Source: Batkoa obscura
Taxonomy: Eukaryota > Entomophthoromycota > Entomophthoromycetes > Entomophthorales > Batkoaceae
Direction: 5' to 3'
DNA: 64,000 nucleotides
NCBI GenBank assembly: GCA_030770535.1
Contig: JASVEC010000017.1
Coordinates: 682,001-746,000, forward strand
Shown here: piece after piece, positions 55,573 through 64,000 of the stretch
How positions within the stretch are numbered: the stretch's first letter is position 1
Layout of the letters: each line of letters starts with the position of its first letter
The notes under the pieces: model-generated
Told to the model about the DNA's origin: nothing
The model's database searches: none
Seen by the model: only the letters and a program-made list of their open reading frames with translations
Program-made: the position numbers and the translations under genes

Positions 55573-57846
55573 TTAATGATTTTTACTACGACATTTATGA
55601 CGGGTGGTAGTAGTAGCACTAGTAACTGGGATAAGGGTATATGTACCAGTTTGTACTGATGAGCCACTCGTAACTGGAACAAGAGTATAAGTACTACTTG
55701 AAGCGTTATAACTTGTAGATGTGGATGATTGGCTGTCAGTCACTGGGTAAGATCCAGTTTGAGTATATGAGTTAGTGGAGGAATTGACTAAACTAGAAGA
55801 TGTAATAGAGGATGTAGCAGAAGATGATTGAGTATAAGTAGTAGAACCAGATTCAGTTACTGAATAAGTTCCAGTCTCGATAGTGGTATTATAAGTACCT
55901 GAAGAAGTAGATTTAATGCTAGTAGAGCAAGAAGTAGATGATGAACTGATAGGAGTGGTTACTGGGTAAGTTGAGGTTTTAGAAGTAATGGAACAAGGGG
56001 TGGTAGATGCATCAGTAGATGATTCGGTACCAGAGGTATTGGTAGCAGTAGAAGATTCGGATTGAGTGGAAGTTGCAGTTGACGATTGAGATACAGAGGT
56101 AGATGTGATTGTAGATGTTTCAGACCCAGAGGTAGTAGTAGCAGTCAAAGTTTCTGATCCAGAAGTAGAGGTTTCTGATTGAGTAGAAGTTATGGCTGAA
56201 GTAGTAGAAGTTTCCTCTTCTTTTTTAACAACTTTGATTCTACCATCAGTGTAAGGAGATACAGGAGTATGCTTTTTAACATAGTCACTAACAATGATAT
56301 CGGTAGCCTCGAGTGTAGCAAAATCAGTGATAGGTGGAGCAATAAAGTTATCTCCACCAGTAGCAATAAAATCTAAAGTTGTGCAGGTGTATACTTTTTC
56401 CAAATCTAATTTAACATAGGTTGCTGTTTTAGCTTTACGATCCAAAATATCAACTGAGACTAAACGAGATTGAGCTGGTGCAGTTGGATCATAAGTAAAT
56501 TTCATACCACCAATTTGAATAAATGAAGTGACAGGGCGGCTATTTACTTTATTTACTTTAGATACAGTGGCTTCTAACATATTCCAAATTTGCTCCCCTT
56601 TTAATTTTATATCAACAATAGCATTACCGAATGGGAATACAGTTAAAACATCGGATACTTTAATATCACCTTTAGTAATACCAGCACGAATACCACCAGC
56701 ATTAATAAAGGATACATCTGAATTTGGTCTTTTCTCTAAAATAATATCGGAAACAAAAGAACCAAGGGAACATTCTTTTGTTTGACAACTAGCTTGATCA
56801 AAATCATCTGTTGCTACACCAAGTACGGTCTTACCAAAAGCATCAAATGGTTCTCTCCATTCTTGAGCTTGTTTATTAGCTTCTTCATTTAGTGGAACTA
56901 AGGAGTTTAATTCAATTGGGAAACCATCGATTTTACTTAAGTAACCATCTTCATTAAATTTAATATCAACATGTCCTAAGAATCGACTCCAGCAGTAAGC
57001 TTGAACAATGTAAGTATCTTTGCCATCTAAATTTTTAACAGAAGTTGGATAAATACCAACTGAGTTTGGAGCATTTGTTACGTTATTTAATGGAGAAGCA
57101 AGGTAAGAATGAGAATGACCACCAACGATAAGTGATAAGCCTTTAGTTTTTGATGCTAATTCTTGATCTTCTTTATAACCATTATGAGAAACAGCAATTA
57201 CTCTTTTATAACCCATTTTTTTAACTTCATCAATAGTTTCTTGTAAAGTAATAATGGGGTCAGATACTTTGAGCAACTTGCCAAGGTTTGAAATGGAAGG
57301 AGCGGTGTAAGTGATATAACCAACAACAGCTAAATTATATTTTGGGAATAATTGATATTTTTTAATTAAGCTTGAAAGTTGAGGATGTTCAGAGGCATCG
57401 ATATTGGAGGATACTAATGGAAATGTAAAATTTTGAGCTACTCTAGCTAAATTATCTGGTCCATTATCAAACTCATGGTTACCAATAGTCATAACATCAT
57501 ATTTTAAATAGTTCATTGCCCTTGCTGTAATATCTCCTTTATAATAAGTATAGTACATAGTACCTTGGAATTCATCCCCACCATCTAATAATAAATTATT
57601 AGGGTGTTTTTCACGTAATTGATCAATGGCTGTTTTTAATCTTGCTAAACCACCATAACATTGTTTGTTTTCAATCTGTGCTTTAGTACAATCTGTTCCG
57701 TACTTATTACTTTGATCGTATCTTGAGTGGACATCATTGGTATGCAAAATAGTCAAATCATAATCTGAGTCTTCTCTTCTTATTATACTACCCTCAGTGC
57801 AAAAGGTTAAGAGTAATAAAACCAAACCACTACTTTTGAACAACAT
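55573..57846 (-). CDS. Secreted 5'-nucleotidase / metallophosphoesterase with Ser/Thr tail
   Basis: The protein is 757 aa from one exon. The signal peptide is residues 1-~19. The metallophosphatase domain has the metal-binding motifs LHTNDVH (D38, H40), DGGDEFQG (D91), GNHE (122-125), H221 in VSHNG and GGHSHS (242-247). The 5'-nucleotidase C-terminal domain shows FINAGGIRAGITKGDI, VFPFGNAIV and IATGGDNF, which bind the nucleotide base. Residues ~555-750 are a Ser/Thr-rich, probably O-glycosylated stalk with repeats of Y-P/T-VT and TYTL-PVTS type. There is no hydrophobic C-terminus, so a GPI anchor is unlikely; a wall-attached or free secreted enzyme fits better. It would release nucleosides and phosphate from extracellular nucleotides. 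Confidence 0.92.
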   Translation of the reverse strand: MLFKSSGLVLLLLTFCTEGSIIRREDSDYDLTILHTNDVHSRYDQSNKYGTDCTKAQIENKQCYGGLARLKTAIDQLREKHPNNLLLDGGDEFQGTMYYTYYKGDITARAMNYLKYDVMTIGNHEFDNGPDNLARVAQNFTFPLVSSNIDASEHPQLSSLIKKYQLFPKYNLAVVGYITYTAPSISNLGKLLKVSDPIITLQETIDEVKKMGYKRVIAVSHNGYKEDQELASKTKGLSLIVGGHSHSYLASPLNNVTNAPNSVGIYPTSVKNLDGKDTYIVQAYCWSRFLGHVDIKFNEDGYLSKIDGFPIELNSLVPLNEEANKQAQEWREPFDAFGKTVLGVATDDFDQASCQTKECSLGSFVSDIILEKRPNSDVSFINAGGIRAGITKGDIKVSDVLTVFPFGNAIVDIKLKGEQIWNMLEATVSKVNKVNSRPVTSFIQIGGMKFTYDPTAPAQSRLVSVDILDRKAKTATYVKLDLEKVYTCTTLDFIATGGDNFIAPPITDFATLEATDIIVSDYVKKHTPVSPYTDGRIKVVKKEEETSTTSAITSTQSETSTSGSETLTATTTSGSETSTITSTSVSQSSTATSTQSESSTATNTSGTESSTDASTTPCSITSKTSTYPVTTPISSSSTSCSTSIKSTSSGTYNTTIETGTYSVTESGSTTYTQSSSATSSITSSSLVNSSTNSYTQTGSYPVTDSQSSTSTSYNASSSTYTLVPVTSGSSVQTGTYTLIPVTSATTTTRHKCRSKNH

Positions 57847-57922
57847 CTATCTATTTTAACAATTAATTAAAAATTAACTTTATTTCAACAAAAGTTAAAG
57901 CAGTTAACAGTTTTTGTTAACC

Positions 57923-57930
57923 TATTTATA
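57923..57930 (-). promoter_or_regulatory. TATA-like box of the 5'-nucleotidase gene
   Basis: TATAAATA on the minus strand lies ~77 nt before the ATG. Confidence 0.4.
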
Positions 57931-58564
57931 TTAATTTGTACTCAAATTTCATATTTAGTTTCCAGCCTCGATTTAGAAAGAACATATCAAGTTGTGATAT
58001 TCCTTATTGTTTATTCATAAATTAAATTTTCATTCGAAATCTTTAAACTAAAAAACCAATCATCTATTATCTGATTACCATATGTAATCAATTATAGAAA
58101 ATATTTACTATGGTTCACTTTTAATCCTGTCTTTTATCTCTTAAGTAATATATAAAGAAATGATAATAAGTTAATTTCCCTTCTCATGAACTTAAACTTA
58201 CTTATTAAACATTAAAATCCGTGCTATTATTATTCATTAAAGACCAGTTTATTATTTGATTAGATTTATCATTTGTTTATATAATTTAACTAAAAATTAT
58301 CTTAGATACTCATGATAAACAACCTCAGGTCTAAAGTATAATATCGATAAGGTTTGGTAGCCCATTAGTCTATTGAACCCTAGCTATCATCAACTATAAA
58401 CTATTATATACGCTCAAGCCAATAGTGCTATTGATCCTTTTGTTAAAGATTAATAAATAAAATAAAAATCACAATAAACAAATGCCCAAAATTAATTCTC
58501 TAAAAAATCTTCTTTAATAATGAAGATGAAAACACGTGGTACAATGATAAACAGGAAATTAAAA
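57931..58564. other. AT-rich spacer
   Basis: No gene is seen between the 5'-nucleotidase and the tRNA. Confidence 0.45.
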
Positions 58565-58647
58565 TGATCAGGATGGGATTCGAACCCACGCCTCCGAAGA
58601 GACCGCGGCCTTAACACGGCGCCTTAGACCAACTCGGCCACCTGATC
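58565..58647 (-). tRNA. tRNA-Leu (anticodon AAG)
   Basis: It is an 83-nt cloverleaf without an intron. The acceptor stem GATCAGG pairs perfectly with CCTGATC, with discriminator A. The D arm is GCC-GAGTTGGTCTAA-GGC. The anticodon stem CCGTG/CGCGG encloses loop TTAAGGC, giving anticodon AAG (read as IAG) for CUU and related Leu codons. A long variable arm (CTC-TTCG-GAG) is typical of tRNA-Leu, and the T arm is GTGGG-TTCGAAT-CCCAT. All are visible on the minus strand; CCA is not encoded. Confidence 0.97.
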
Positions 58648-58850
58648 TTATTTATTAATTAAGTAATAATTATTTAAAGCTTACCTATAAGCCAAGCAAA
58701 AAAATAAATTAGATTGTAACAAGCAGACGAACTTTTAGATACTGCATAAAAATTATTCAACTGAGTCAAAATAAGCTGAGAAAAGTTTAAAGCTTTTTTA
58801 AAAGGGATAAAGTGTGCTTTTAAATATTCAATACATACAAATTAAAAATA

Positions 58851-59297
58851 ATGCTAAAGAAAAGAGAAACGAAAGATATACATGAAAAATTAAGACACAG
58901 TAATAATTTAAGAGAAAGACAAAAAAAGACAAATGATAAATTACAGAAGATATTAAAAAAGAGAGATATTAATAATAGTATATTGTTAGAGGAAGAGATT
59001 CAAGTAAGTTTAAATTAAGAATTTAAAGAGATGAGGTTCATTTTTTATACATTTAGGAATTAAATAACTTATGGTTAGAAGAATGTAAAGAGATTGGATT
59101 AATTAAAGATATGGATGAAAACTTTGATTTCGGAGAAGATGAGGAGTTGGATCAAGAAGGTATGATTGCTAAGTTTATTTTTAAAAATGAATCTTAATGA
59201 ATAATATTTTATTTTAGAAATGGAAATTGAATTATTAGAAGAAGAAGAAGAGCCCATTGAAGAAATGTTATCACGGTTAGGTCAATTAGAGCTGTAA
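58851..59297 (+). CDS. Small acidic/basic coiled-coil protein, 3 exons
   Basis: Exons are 58851-59003, 59057-59159 and 59218-59297, with introns of 53 and 58 nt (GTAAGT...TTTAG, GTATGA...TTTTAG). The phases join to 111 aa. The N-terminal half is strongly charged and helical (KLRHSNNLRERQKKTNDK); the C-terminal half is acidic (ENFDFGEDEELDQE, LLEEEEEPIEEM) and ends LSRLGQLEL. No family is recognised. The consistent phases, conserved splice signals and charge pattern support a real gene. It lies upstream of the G-patch gene, on the same strand, 164 bp away. Confidence 0.7.
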
Positions 59298-59461
59298 ATT
59301 CATCTAGTTTTTATAATGTTAATAATAAAATATATTTATTTTTAACATTGAATTTTTTTCGCTTTAAACTAATAAAAATTTCATTTCCATTTTTTTTACC
59401 AATTAAACTACATAATTATTGATTTTAGTTTCCTTTTTTTAGGTTTAAGTAATCAAAGGAT

Positions 59462-60329
59462 ATGAAACGAAAAGACCAACAATATAGAAGAGAAAATGAA
59501 AAAGGATATAAAAATAAAGAGGGAGATATTATATTAACACAAGAAGAAGAATACCAACAATACCAAAAAAAACTAAGAGAAGAAAAAAAGAAAGAAAAAC
59601 AACTTGATGAACAAGCTAAATTATTGGAATTAGAGTTAGAAGCTTTATTAAATGAAGAAGTAGAAGAACCTGTAAAAGAAGTTGAAAATGTAAAAGAAGA
59701 AATCATTGTTGAAGAAAAAAAAGAAGTCAAATATAAAAGATACTCTCAATTTCCATTACCCGGTATGATTAAAGTTGAAAAGGGTTGGGTTTATCCAGAT
59801 GAAATTGTAATTGAAAGAAATAAAACTTTTGTTATAAATAATAAAGTTAATGAGATTCCATTGAAAAAAGAATGTGAACCTGAAGTCAAACAAGAATTAA
59901 AAGAAGAAGAAATTACAGAAGACATAAAAGTAGAACCAGTAAAAGTTAAAGTTAAAGTTAAAGAAAATATTGGTTTAAAGTTATTAAGAAAACAAGGTTG
60001 GAAGGAAGGTACTGGCTTAGGTAAAAATAATACTGGTATTATTGAACCAATAACTAGGTACCTATAATATAATATATAAAAATATAATAATGTATAATAT
60101 TTATTTTTAGTCAAGAAAAGAAAACATTAAGTTCAGCTCCAGTTAATGAACGAGAAGAATATGAAATTTTATTAGAAGATGGAAAAATTGAGGTCGATTA
60201 TGAAAGTTATCGTTTAAAACAAATGGAAAAATATAAACAACGGTATACAGTAAAATTTAATTTCTACTATTATAGAACTATATATTTTAATATTAATATT
60301 TATTTAGAGTCATCAAGAATAATAATTAA
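59462..60329 (+). CDS. G-patch domain protein, 3 exons
   Basis: Exons are 59462-60057, 60111-60242 and a tiny last exon. The last acceptor is ambiguous: AG at 60306-60307 gives an end at 60329, while AG at 60308-60309 gives an end at 60322. The protein is ~250 aa. Residues 1-~105 are a long charged coiled coil. A conserved-looking patch follows (YSQFPLPGMIKVEKGWVYPD), then a G-patch at ~168-200 (IGLKLLRKQGWKEGTGLGK). G-patches bind RNA or activate DEAH helicases, so a role in splicing or RNA processing is likely, but the exact orthologue is not identified. It ends 24-31 bp from the convergent USE1 gene. Confidence 0.8.
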
Positions 60330-60353
60330 TTATAATTATTAATTATTAATTAT

Positions 60354-61253
60354 TTATACTAATACAATAAATACTACTGTAAATATATAAATAATAATAA
60401 TTAATACAATAAATAAATAGCTTAATAAAGAGGTATTAAATACGCTCTTATTTAATTTATCTAATAATTTTAAATCCTTGGTCAATGATGTTACATTCTT
60501 TTCTAATTTTTGTTCTGCTTCATTTAATACCTATAAGTTAAATTTCAATTAGTTTAATAATATAATAATAATTAAAATTTACTTGTTTATCTTTTTTTAA
60601 TACATCACCAAAAGCTAATGTATTACTTTTTAATATTTGGGTCATATTAACTAAATCTAAAGCTATTTCTTGTTGTATCTTTTCTTGTTGCAATACTAAA
60701 TCTTGTTTTTCATTATCATTTAATGAATTATTTGATTTGATTTGATCTGAATTTCTGCTAGTTCTATAAAATATTAAGTTAATTTTATTTATAACTCATA
60801 GTTTAAATTACCTTGACCTTAAATTTTGGATCCAGTTTTCTATTATTTAATAATAAAATGATTTTTATTTAATACTATTACTATTTAAAACTCACCACTT
60901 TCTTTTTCTTCTTCTGCTCTTGTCTTTTTTTTACCTTTTAGTAAATCTGAAATTATTGGATCATTACTAATATTATTTTTACTTTTATTTACTTCCTTTA
61001 CTTCCTTTTCTTTAGCTTGATTGTTTTTTTTTTCTTTTTCCTTTTCTTTAGCTTCTTTCTCTTCAATTTCCTTTTTTCTCTGCTCCCTTTCTCTCGACTC
61101 CTTCTCCTTTAATTCCTTCTCCTTTAATTCTTTCTGTTTCTTTTCATTTTCAATTTGGTTAAGCTAAAATAATCAACAAAATAACTCTATAATTTAATAC
61201 TAACTTACTTTATTTGTTACATCTTCTAATAATTTATTTAATTTAGAATTCAT
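60354..61253 (-). CDS. USE1: USE1-type SNARE, 5 exons
   Basis: Exons on the minus strand are 61253-61209, 61163-60896, 60839-60812, 60763-60583 and 60530-60354. Introns are only 45-56 nt and phases join to 232 aa. The order is a short N-terminus (MNSKLNKLLEDVTNK) and a ~90-residue Lys/Glu helix. A SNARE motif follows, containing LVNMTQILKSNTLAFGDV and KKDKQVLNEAEQKLEKNV, which parallels the USE1 family, including the Asp at the central layer. A C-terminal membrane anchor of ~20 hydrophobic residues then runs to the stop. USE1 is the ER SNARE for retrograde Golgi-to-ER vesicle fusion. No single exon frame shows this gene, so it is easily missed. Confidence 0.85.
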
Positions 61254-61582
61254 TACTCCACTATAATAAAAAGGTTAGAAATTTAATTCAAATCTATTCT
61301 TCGATTTACTCTTTATTATCATATCGCTTTAACAATAACAACAAGTTCTAAACAAGGATCAACATATTATAATACTACTATTTATATTTTATATTAAATT
61401 ACTATATAAACATTTTTAATCTCCAACTCCCCCTTTTGGTTTTTCACCTGAAGCTCAAGTTGATTAAGAATTTGAAAATTACTAATTGAATTCATAAAAA
61501 GAGAAATACTTTCTATGTCATAAAAAATAAGGTAAACATATATGTCAATTTTGTTAGTGAAAAAAGAGAATAAATAAAAAAA

Positions 61583-61690
61583 TGAAGAATAGAGTTAGAT
61601 ACTTTCAATAAACTACAAGGTAAACTACTCTTTGTATAAATATGTCATTAAATTAATAGCATTAAATAATTAAATAATTAAAGCATACAT
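61583..61690 (-). repeat. Partial duplicate of the 3' end of the 61744 frame
   Basis: The segment AACTACTCTTTGTATAAATA and its surroundings repeat 61741-61835 with many changes, so the end of the next reading frame exists twice, in tandem. Confidence 0.55.
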
Positions 61691-61743
61691 ATGGATTTTA
61701 TTAAGAAAAATGAGAGTTAGAGGGGAGAATTAGGGAGAATGAA

Positions 61744-62019
61744 TTAAAAGTTAGTTACTTTCAATAATTTACCAGATGGTACAAAACTCTTTGTATAAAA
61801 ATGTTGTTGAATTAATAACATTGAAGAAGTATTATTCAATTTCAATTTTAAGATAGAATTACACTTATTATTGATTATACTATTATCATTCTTATTATTA
61901 GATATTGTAACCTTTGTCTTGTTATTCTCAATACTTTCGTTTAATTTACTTACATTCTTCTTTTTACAACCATGTTCTTGTATTGTAATACTTAAAGAGA
62001 TTAGATCTAAATTATGCAT
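61744..62019 (-). CDS. Hypothetical 91-residue protein
   Basis: The ATG frame starts MHNLDLISLSITIQEHGCKKKN. It has an Asn/Lys/Ser-rich middle and a more conserved-looking end (LLIQQHFYTKSFVPSGKLLK). No family is recognised and no signal peptide or membrane segment is seen. A GTAAGT inside (near 61953) could be a donor, so the true structure may differ. It is co-oriented with USE1, and its 3' end is duplicated at 61583-61690. Confidence 0.3.
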   Translation of the reverse strand: MHNLDLISLSITIQEHGCKKKNVSKLNESIENNKTKVTISNNKNDNSIINNKCNSILKLKLNNTSSMLLIQQHFYTKSFVPSGKLLKVTNF

Positions 62020-63003
62020 AATTATTTAGTCAATTGATTGTTATAATTTTATATTAAAAAATAATAAATTATTATTAAAATTAACATATTTATATACTTT
62101 TTTCAAGCTTCAATATTAACTGATAATTTCGCAAAATGACTCATGCTTAACTAAAGCTTAGTTACTATCAATCAAACTCAATTTTATGTTTCTTGCAACA
62201 GTTAACAAATTTATGCTAAAACTTATGTTTGAGGTTTATGATAATGACTATATATATATTTATTTACCAATCATGAAGTCATTTCAAAGTTAACTGATAG
62301 CTTATTGTAACTGCTGGTTCAATCCCTTAATGGTTTATTACTTTAATTTTTCCCCCTCCTTTTCTCCGTAATATGGAAATTCAATTTCTATAGCTCTATA
62401 ATTTATTAAATTTCTATAGCTTAAACTGCGCTTATAAACTATAATACTTTTTATTAAATAGGGTTAAATTGATATTGAATTTGAATTTAAAAAAAACCTT
62501 TTATTTTATTTACTAAAATTTAAATTTCAATATTAATTTTTATTTTAAAATTGCATGCTATAGTTTTTTATTTTTATTTTTATTTTCATTTTTATTTCTA
62601 TTTTTATTTTTATTTTAAGGCTGTACACTATAGTTCCTTTAACTTTATTTTAAGGCTTATCCTTGTACAGCCTTAAAATAAGCTTAATAAATTAAATATA
62701 CTGGCTTGAAAGTAATTGGGTTTGAAGTTTAAGTTAGAGCTTTGAAATAGACACCCAAGTATCAAAGTAATCAATAATTAGCAAAAACAAGCTCAATAAT
62801 CTAGGTGAGTAGTATTTAGTAATATGAGCTTTCACACGATTGTTTACGACTATTCTTTAATAAATACCCTTTTAAAAATACATAGCTGTTAACGAATGTT
62901 TCATGTTTCCTTCTAATTTAATTTAAAAATAGATCAGACATTTTCAATTTTGTATTACTTCAATATAAAAATTAAAAAATTGTTGCAAATGGGTTTAATA
63001 AAT
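62020..63003. other. AT-rich spacer with a T-rich microsatellite
   Basis: A TTTTTA/TTTTTC run lies at ~62567-62618 and a 15-bp perfect inverted repeat at 62613-62678. No gene is seen. Confidence 0.5.
62613..62678. repeat. 15-bp perfect inverted repeat (hairpin)
   Basis: TTTTAAGGCTGTACA (62613-62627) and TGTACAGCCTTAAAA (62664-62678) are exact reverse complements. A third partial copy (TTTTAAGGCT) lies between them. Confidence 0.85.
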
Positions 63004-63100
63004 GAAGGTGCTTTTTTTTATTTTTACTTTTTCCGTTTTCAAAGCGCTATTTAAGTAGAAAAACTGCTAGTAAAATTCTTAAACAAAAAAATACATCCCC
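63004..63100 (+). mobile_element. MITE copy 16 (whole)
   Basis: GAAGGTGCTTTTTTTTATTT at the left, AAAGCGCTATTTAAGTAG in the core and AAATACATCCCC at the right are present. Confidence 0.78.
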
Positions 63101-63515
63101 AAATATAAAATTAAAAATGCCCAATCTATTTTTAAATTAAATTAGAAGGAAACAAAACATTTGAAGCTAAACAACTATACCCTTATTTTTAAAATATTAT
63201 TGCTTTTTTTGCAAATGAGAAATCACTTTTCAATAAATTGATTTCAATTTAAAAATTCTTTTAGATTAACCAAAAAATTTTGATCAACAAATCTAAAAGT
63301 TGAGATTGATTTAATATTAATAATTTGCTAATTTTATATGTTGTTAAATTAATTCAAAATAACTAAAGTAGTAGTATATTTATTATAAATTTTCAAAGAT
63401 AAGGTCCATATAATAATTCGAGAAGAGATAAGCGACATGAGTAATGTCCAACATACAATAATTTATATTTAAATTATTAAATTTTACGTATAACTTGTTA
63501 AATAATTTAAAACAT

Positions 63516-63613
63516 GAGGATGTTTTTTTTGGTTTCATTACTTTTTCCATTTTTTAAGCGCTATTTGAGCGAAAAGATTGTTAGTAAAATTCTTAAACAA
63601 AAAAATACATCTC
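63516..63613 (+). mobile_element. MITE copy 17 (whole)
   Basis: GAGGATGTTTTTTTTGG at the left, AAGCGCTATTTGAGCG in the core and AAATACATCTCT at the right are present. Confidence 0.8.
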
Positions 63614-64000
63614 TATATAACTTGAATTAAGTAAAAAGTCATATTTGGATAAATAAACATAAGTAGGTACCTTTATATCTTAATGAAAAGTAATACTTTG
63701 ATTTAAGATAGCGTTTTTGTTAATAAATAAATCCTCAGCTATTAAATATTAAGTTATTTTACTTATAAAATAACTTAATTGATTAAACATAAAATTAACA
63801 ACAAAGGTAAGTTTTTAATTAAACATAAATACCTTATTTAAATATAGATAAAAGTATTTATTAATTGATTTCATTTAATTTAAAATAGCTTTCATTAATT
63901 AATAACAATATTATTTTTTATTTATTCATTTAAACATTCAATAAACAAATAAATAAAATAGCTTTATTAATGCTTAAAATTAATAAAATTAAAAATAAAT
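63614..64000. other. AT-rich spacer to window end
   Basis: No gene or repeat is recognised. Confidence 0.45.

Noticed and set aside
56528-56785. Plus-strand 85-codon frame
   Set aside because: Antisense shadow of the 5'-nucleotidase gene.
59425-60114. Minus-strand Ser-rich frames opposite the G-patch gene
   Set aside because: Complement of the Glu/Lys-rich coiled coil; no independent support.
1-64000. CRISPR array or bacterial operon
   Set aside because: Repeats are dispersed MITEs without regular spacers; spliced genes, TATA boxes and the tRNA type are eukaryotic.

Overview
The window looks like nuclear DNA of a very AT-rich fungus, probably an early-diverging (zygomycete-type) lineage. 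The reasons are a secreted class 3 lipase close to the Rhizomucor type, a small CsbD/Hmp1-like protein, a secreted CBM19-like peptide, short introns of about 45-75 nt in the housekeeping genes, and a nuclear-type tRNA-Leu. An entomophthoralean fungus such as Conidiobolus is a guess from composition and gene types; nothing here proves it.

The most striking content is a family of ten single-exon genes: six at 1.9-15.8 kb and four at 39-54 kb. Each encodes an N-terminal CENP-B/pipsqueak helix-turn-helix followed by a second CENP-B-type helix-turn-helix, the DNA-binding half of a pogo/Tigger-like transposase. None has a DDE nuclease domain. Most end in a fast-changing Asn/Ser/Tyr/Pro-rich tail. 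Each gene has its own TATA box and sits alone in 1-5 kb of gene-poor DNA. Sequence subgroups follow map position, so the family grew by local duplication. It looks like an expanding, domesticated, transposase-derived set of DNA-binding proteins.

Between the two clusters (17-38 kb) lie a secreted 6-Cys peptide, a GNAT acetyltransferase, the lipase and a seven-exon PLP-homeostasis gene. A second, decayed set follows in the same order (GNAT, lipase, PLP-homeostasis), the remains of a block duplication. The area is heavily hit by mobile DNA.

At 54.5-62 kb there is a more ordinary gene-dense stretch: LINE remnant, CsbD-like protein, secreted 5'-nucleotidase, tRNA-Leu(AAG), a small coiled-coil protein, a G-patch protein, and a convergent USE1-type SNARE split into five exons.

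Scattered throughout are about 17 copies or pieces of one ~98-bp MITE-like element (GGGG[A/G]TGT ends, an AAGCGCT core and ATAT/ATAC/ATATG flanks). There are also four ~430-490 bp LTR-like repeats (TGTGAAA...TTTCACA) with no internal coding region in view, three LINE 3' ends, a second TIR element, and a perfectly tandem-duplicated 52-bp hairpin. Distances, frames and splice junctions were read by eye; all homology calls are from motif recognition, with no search run.
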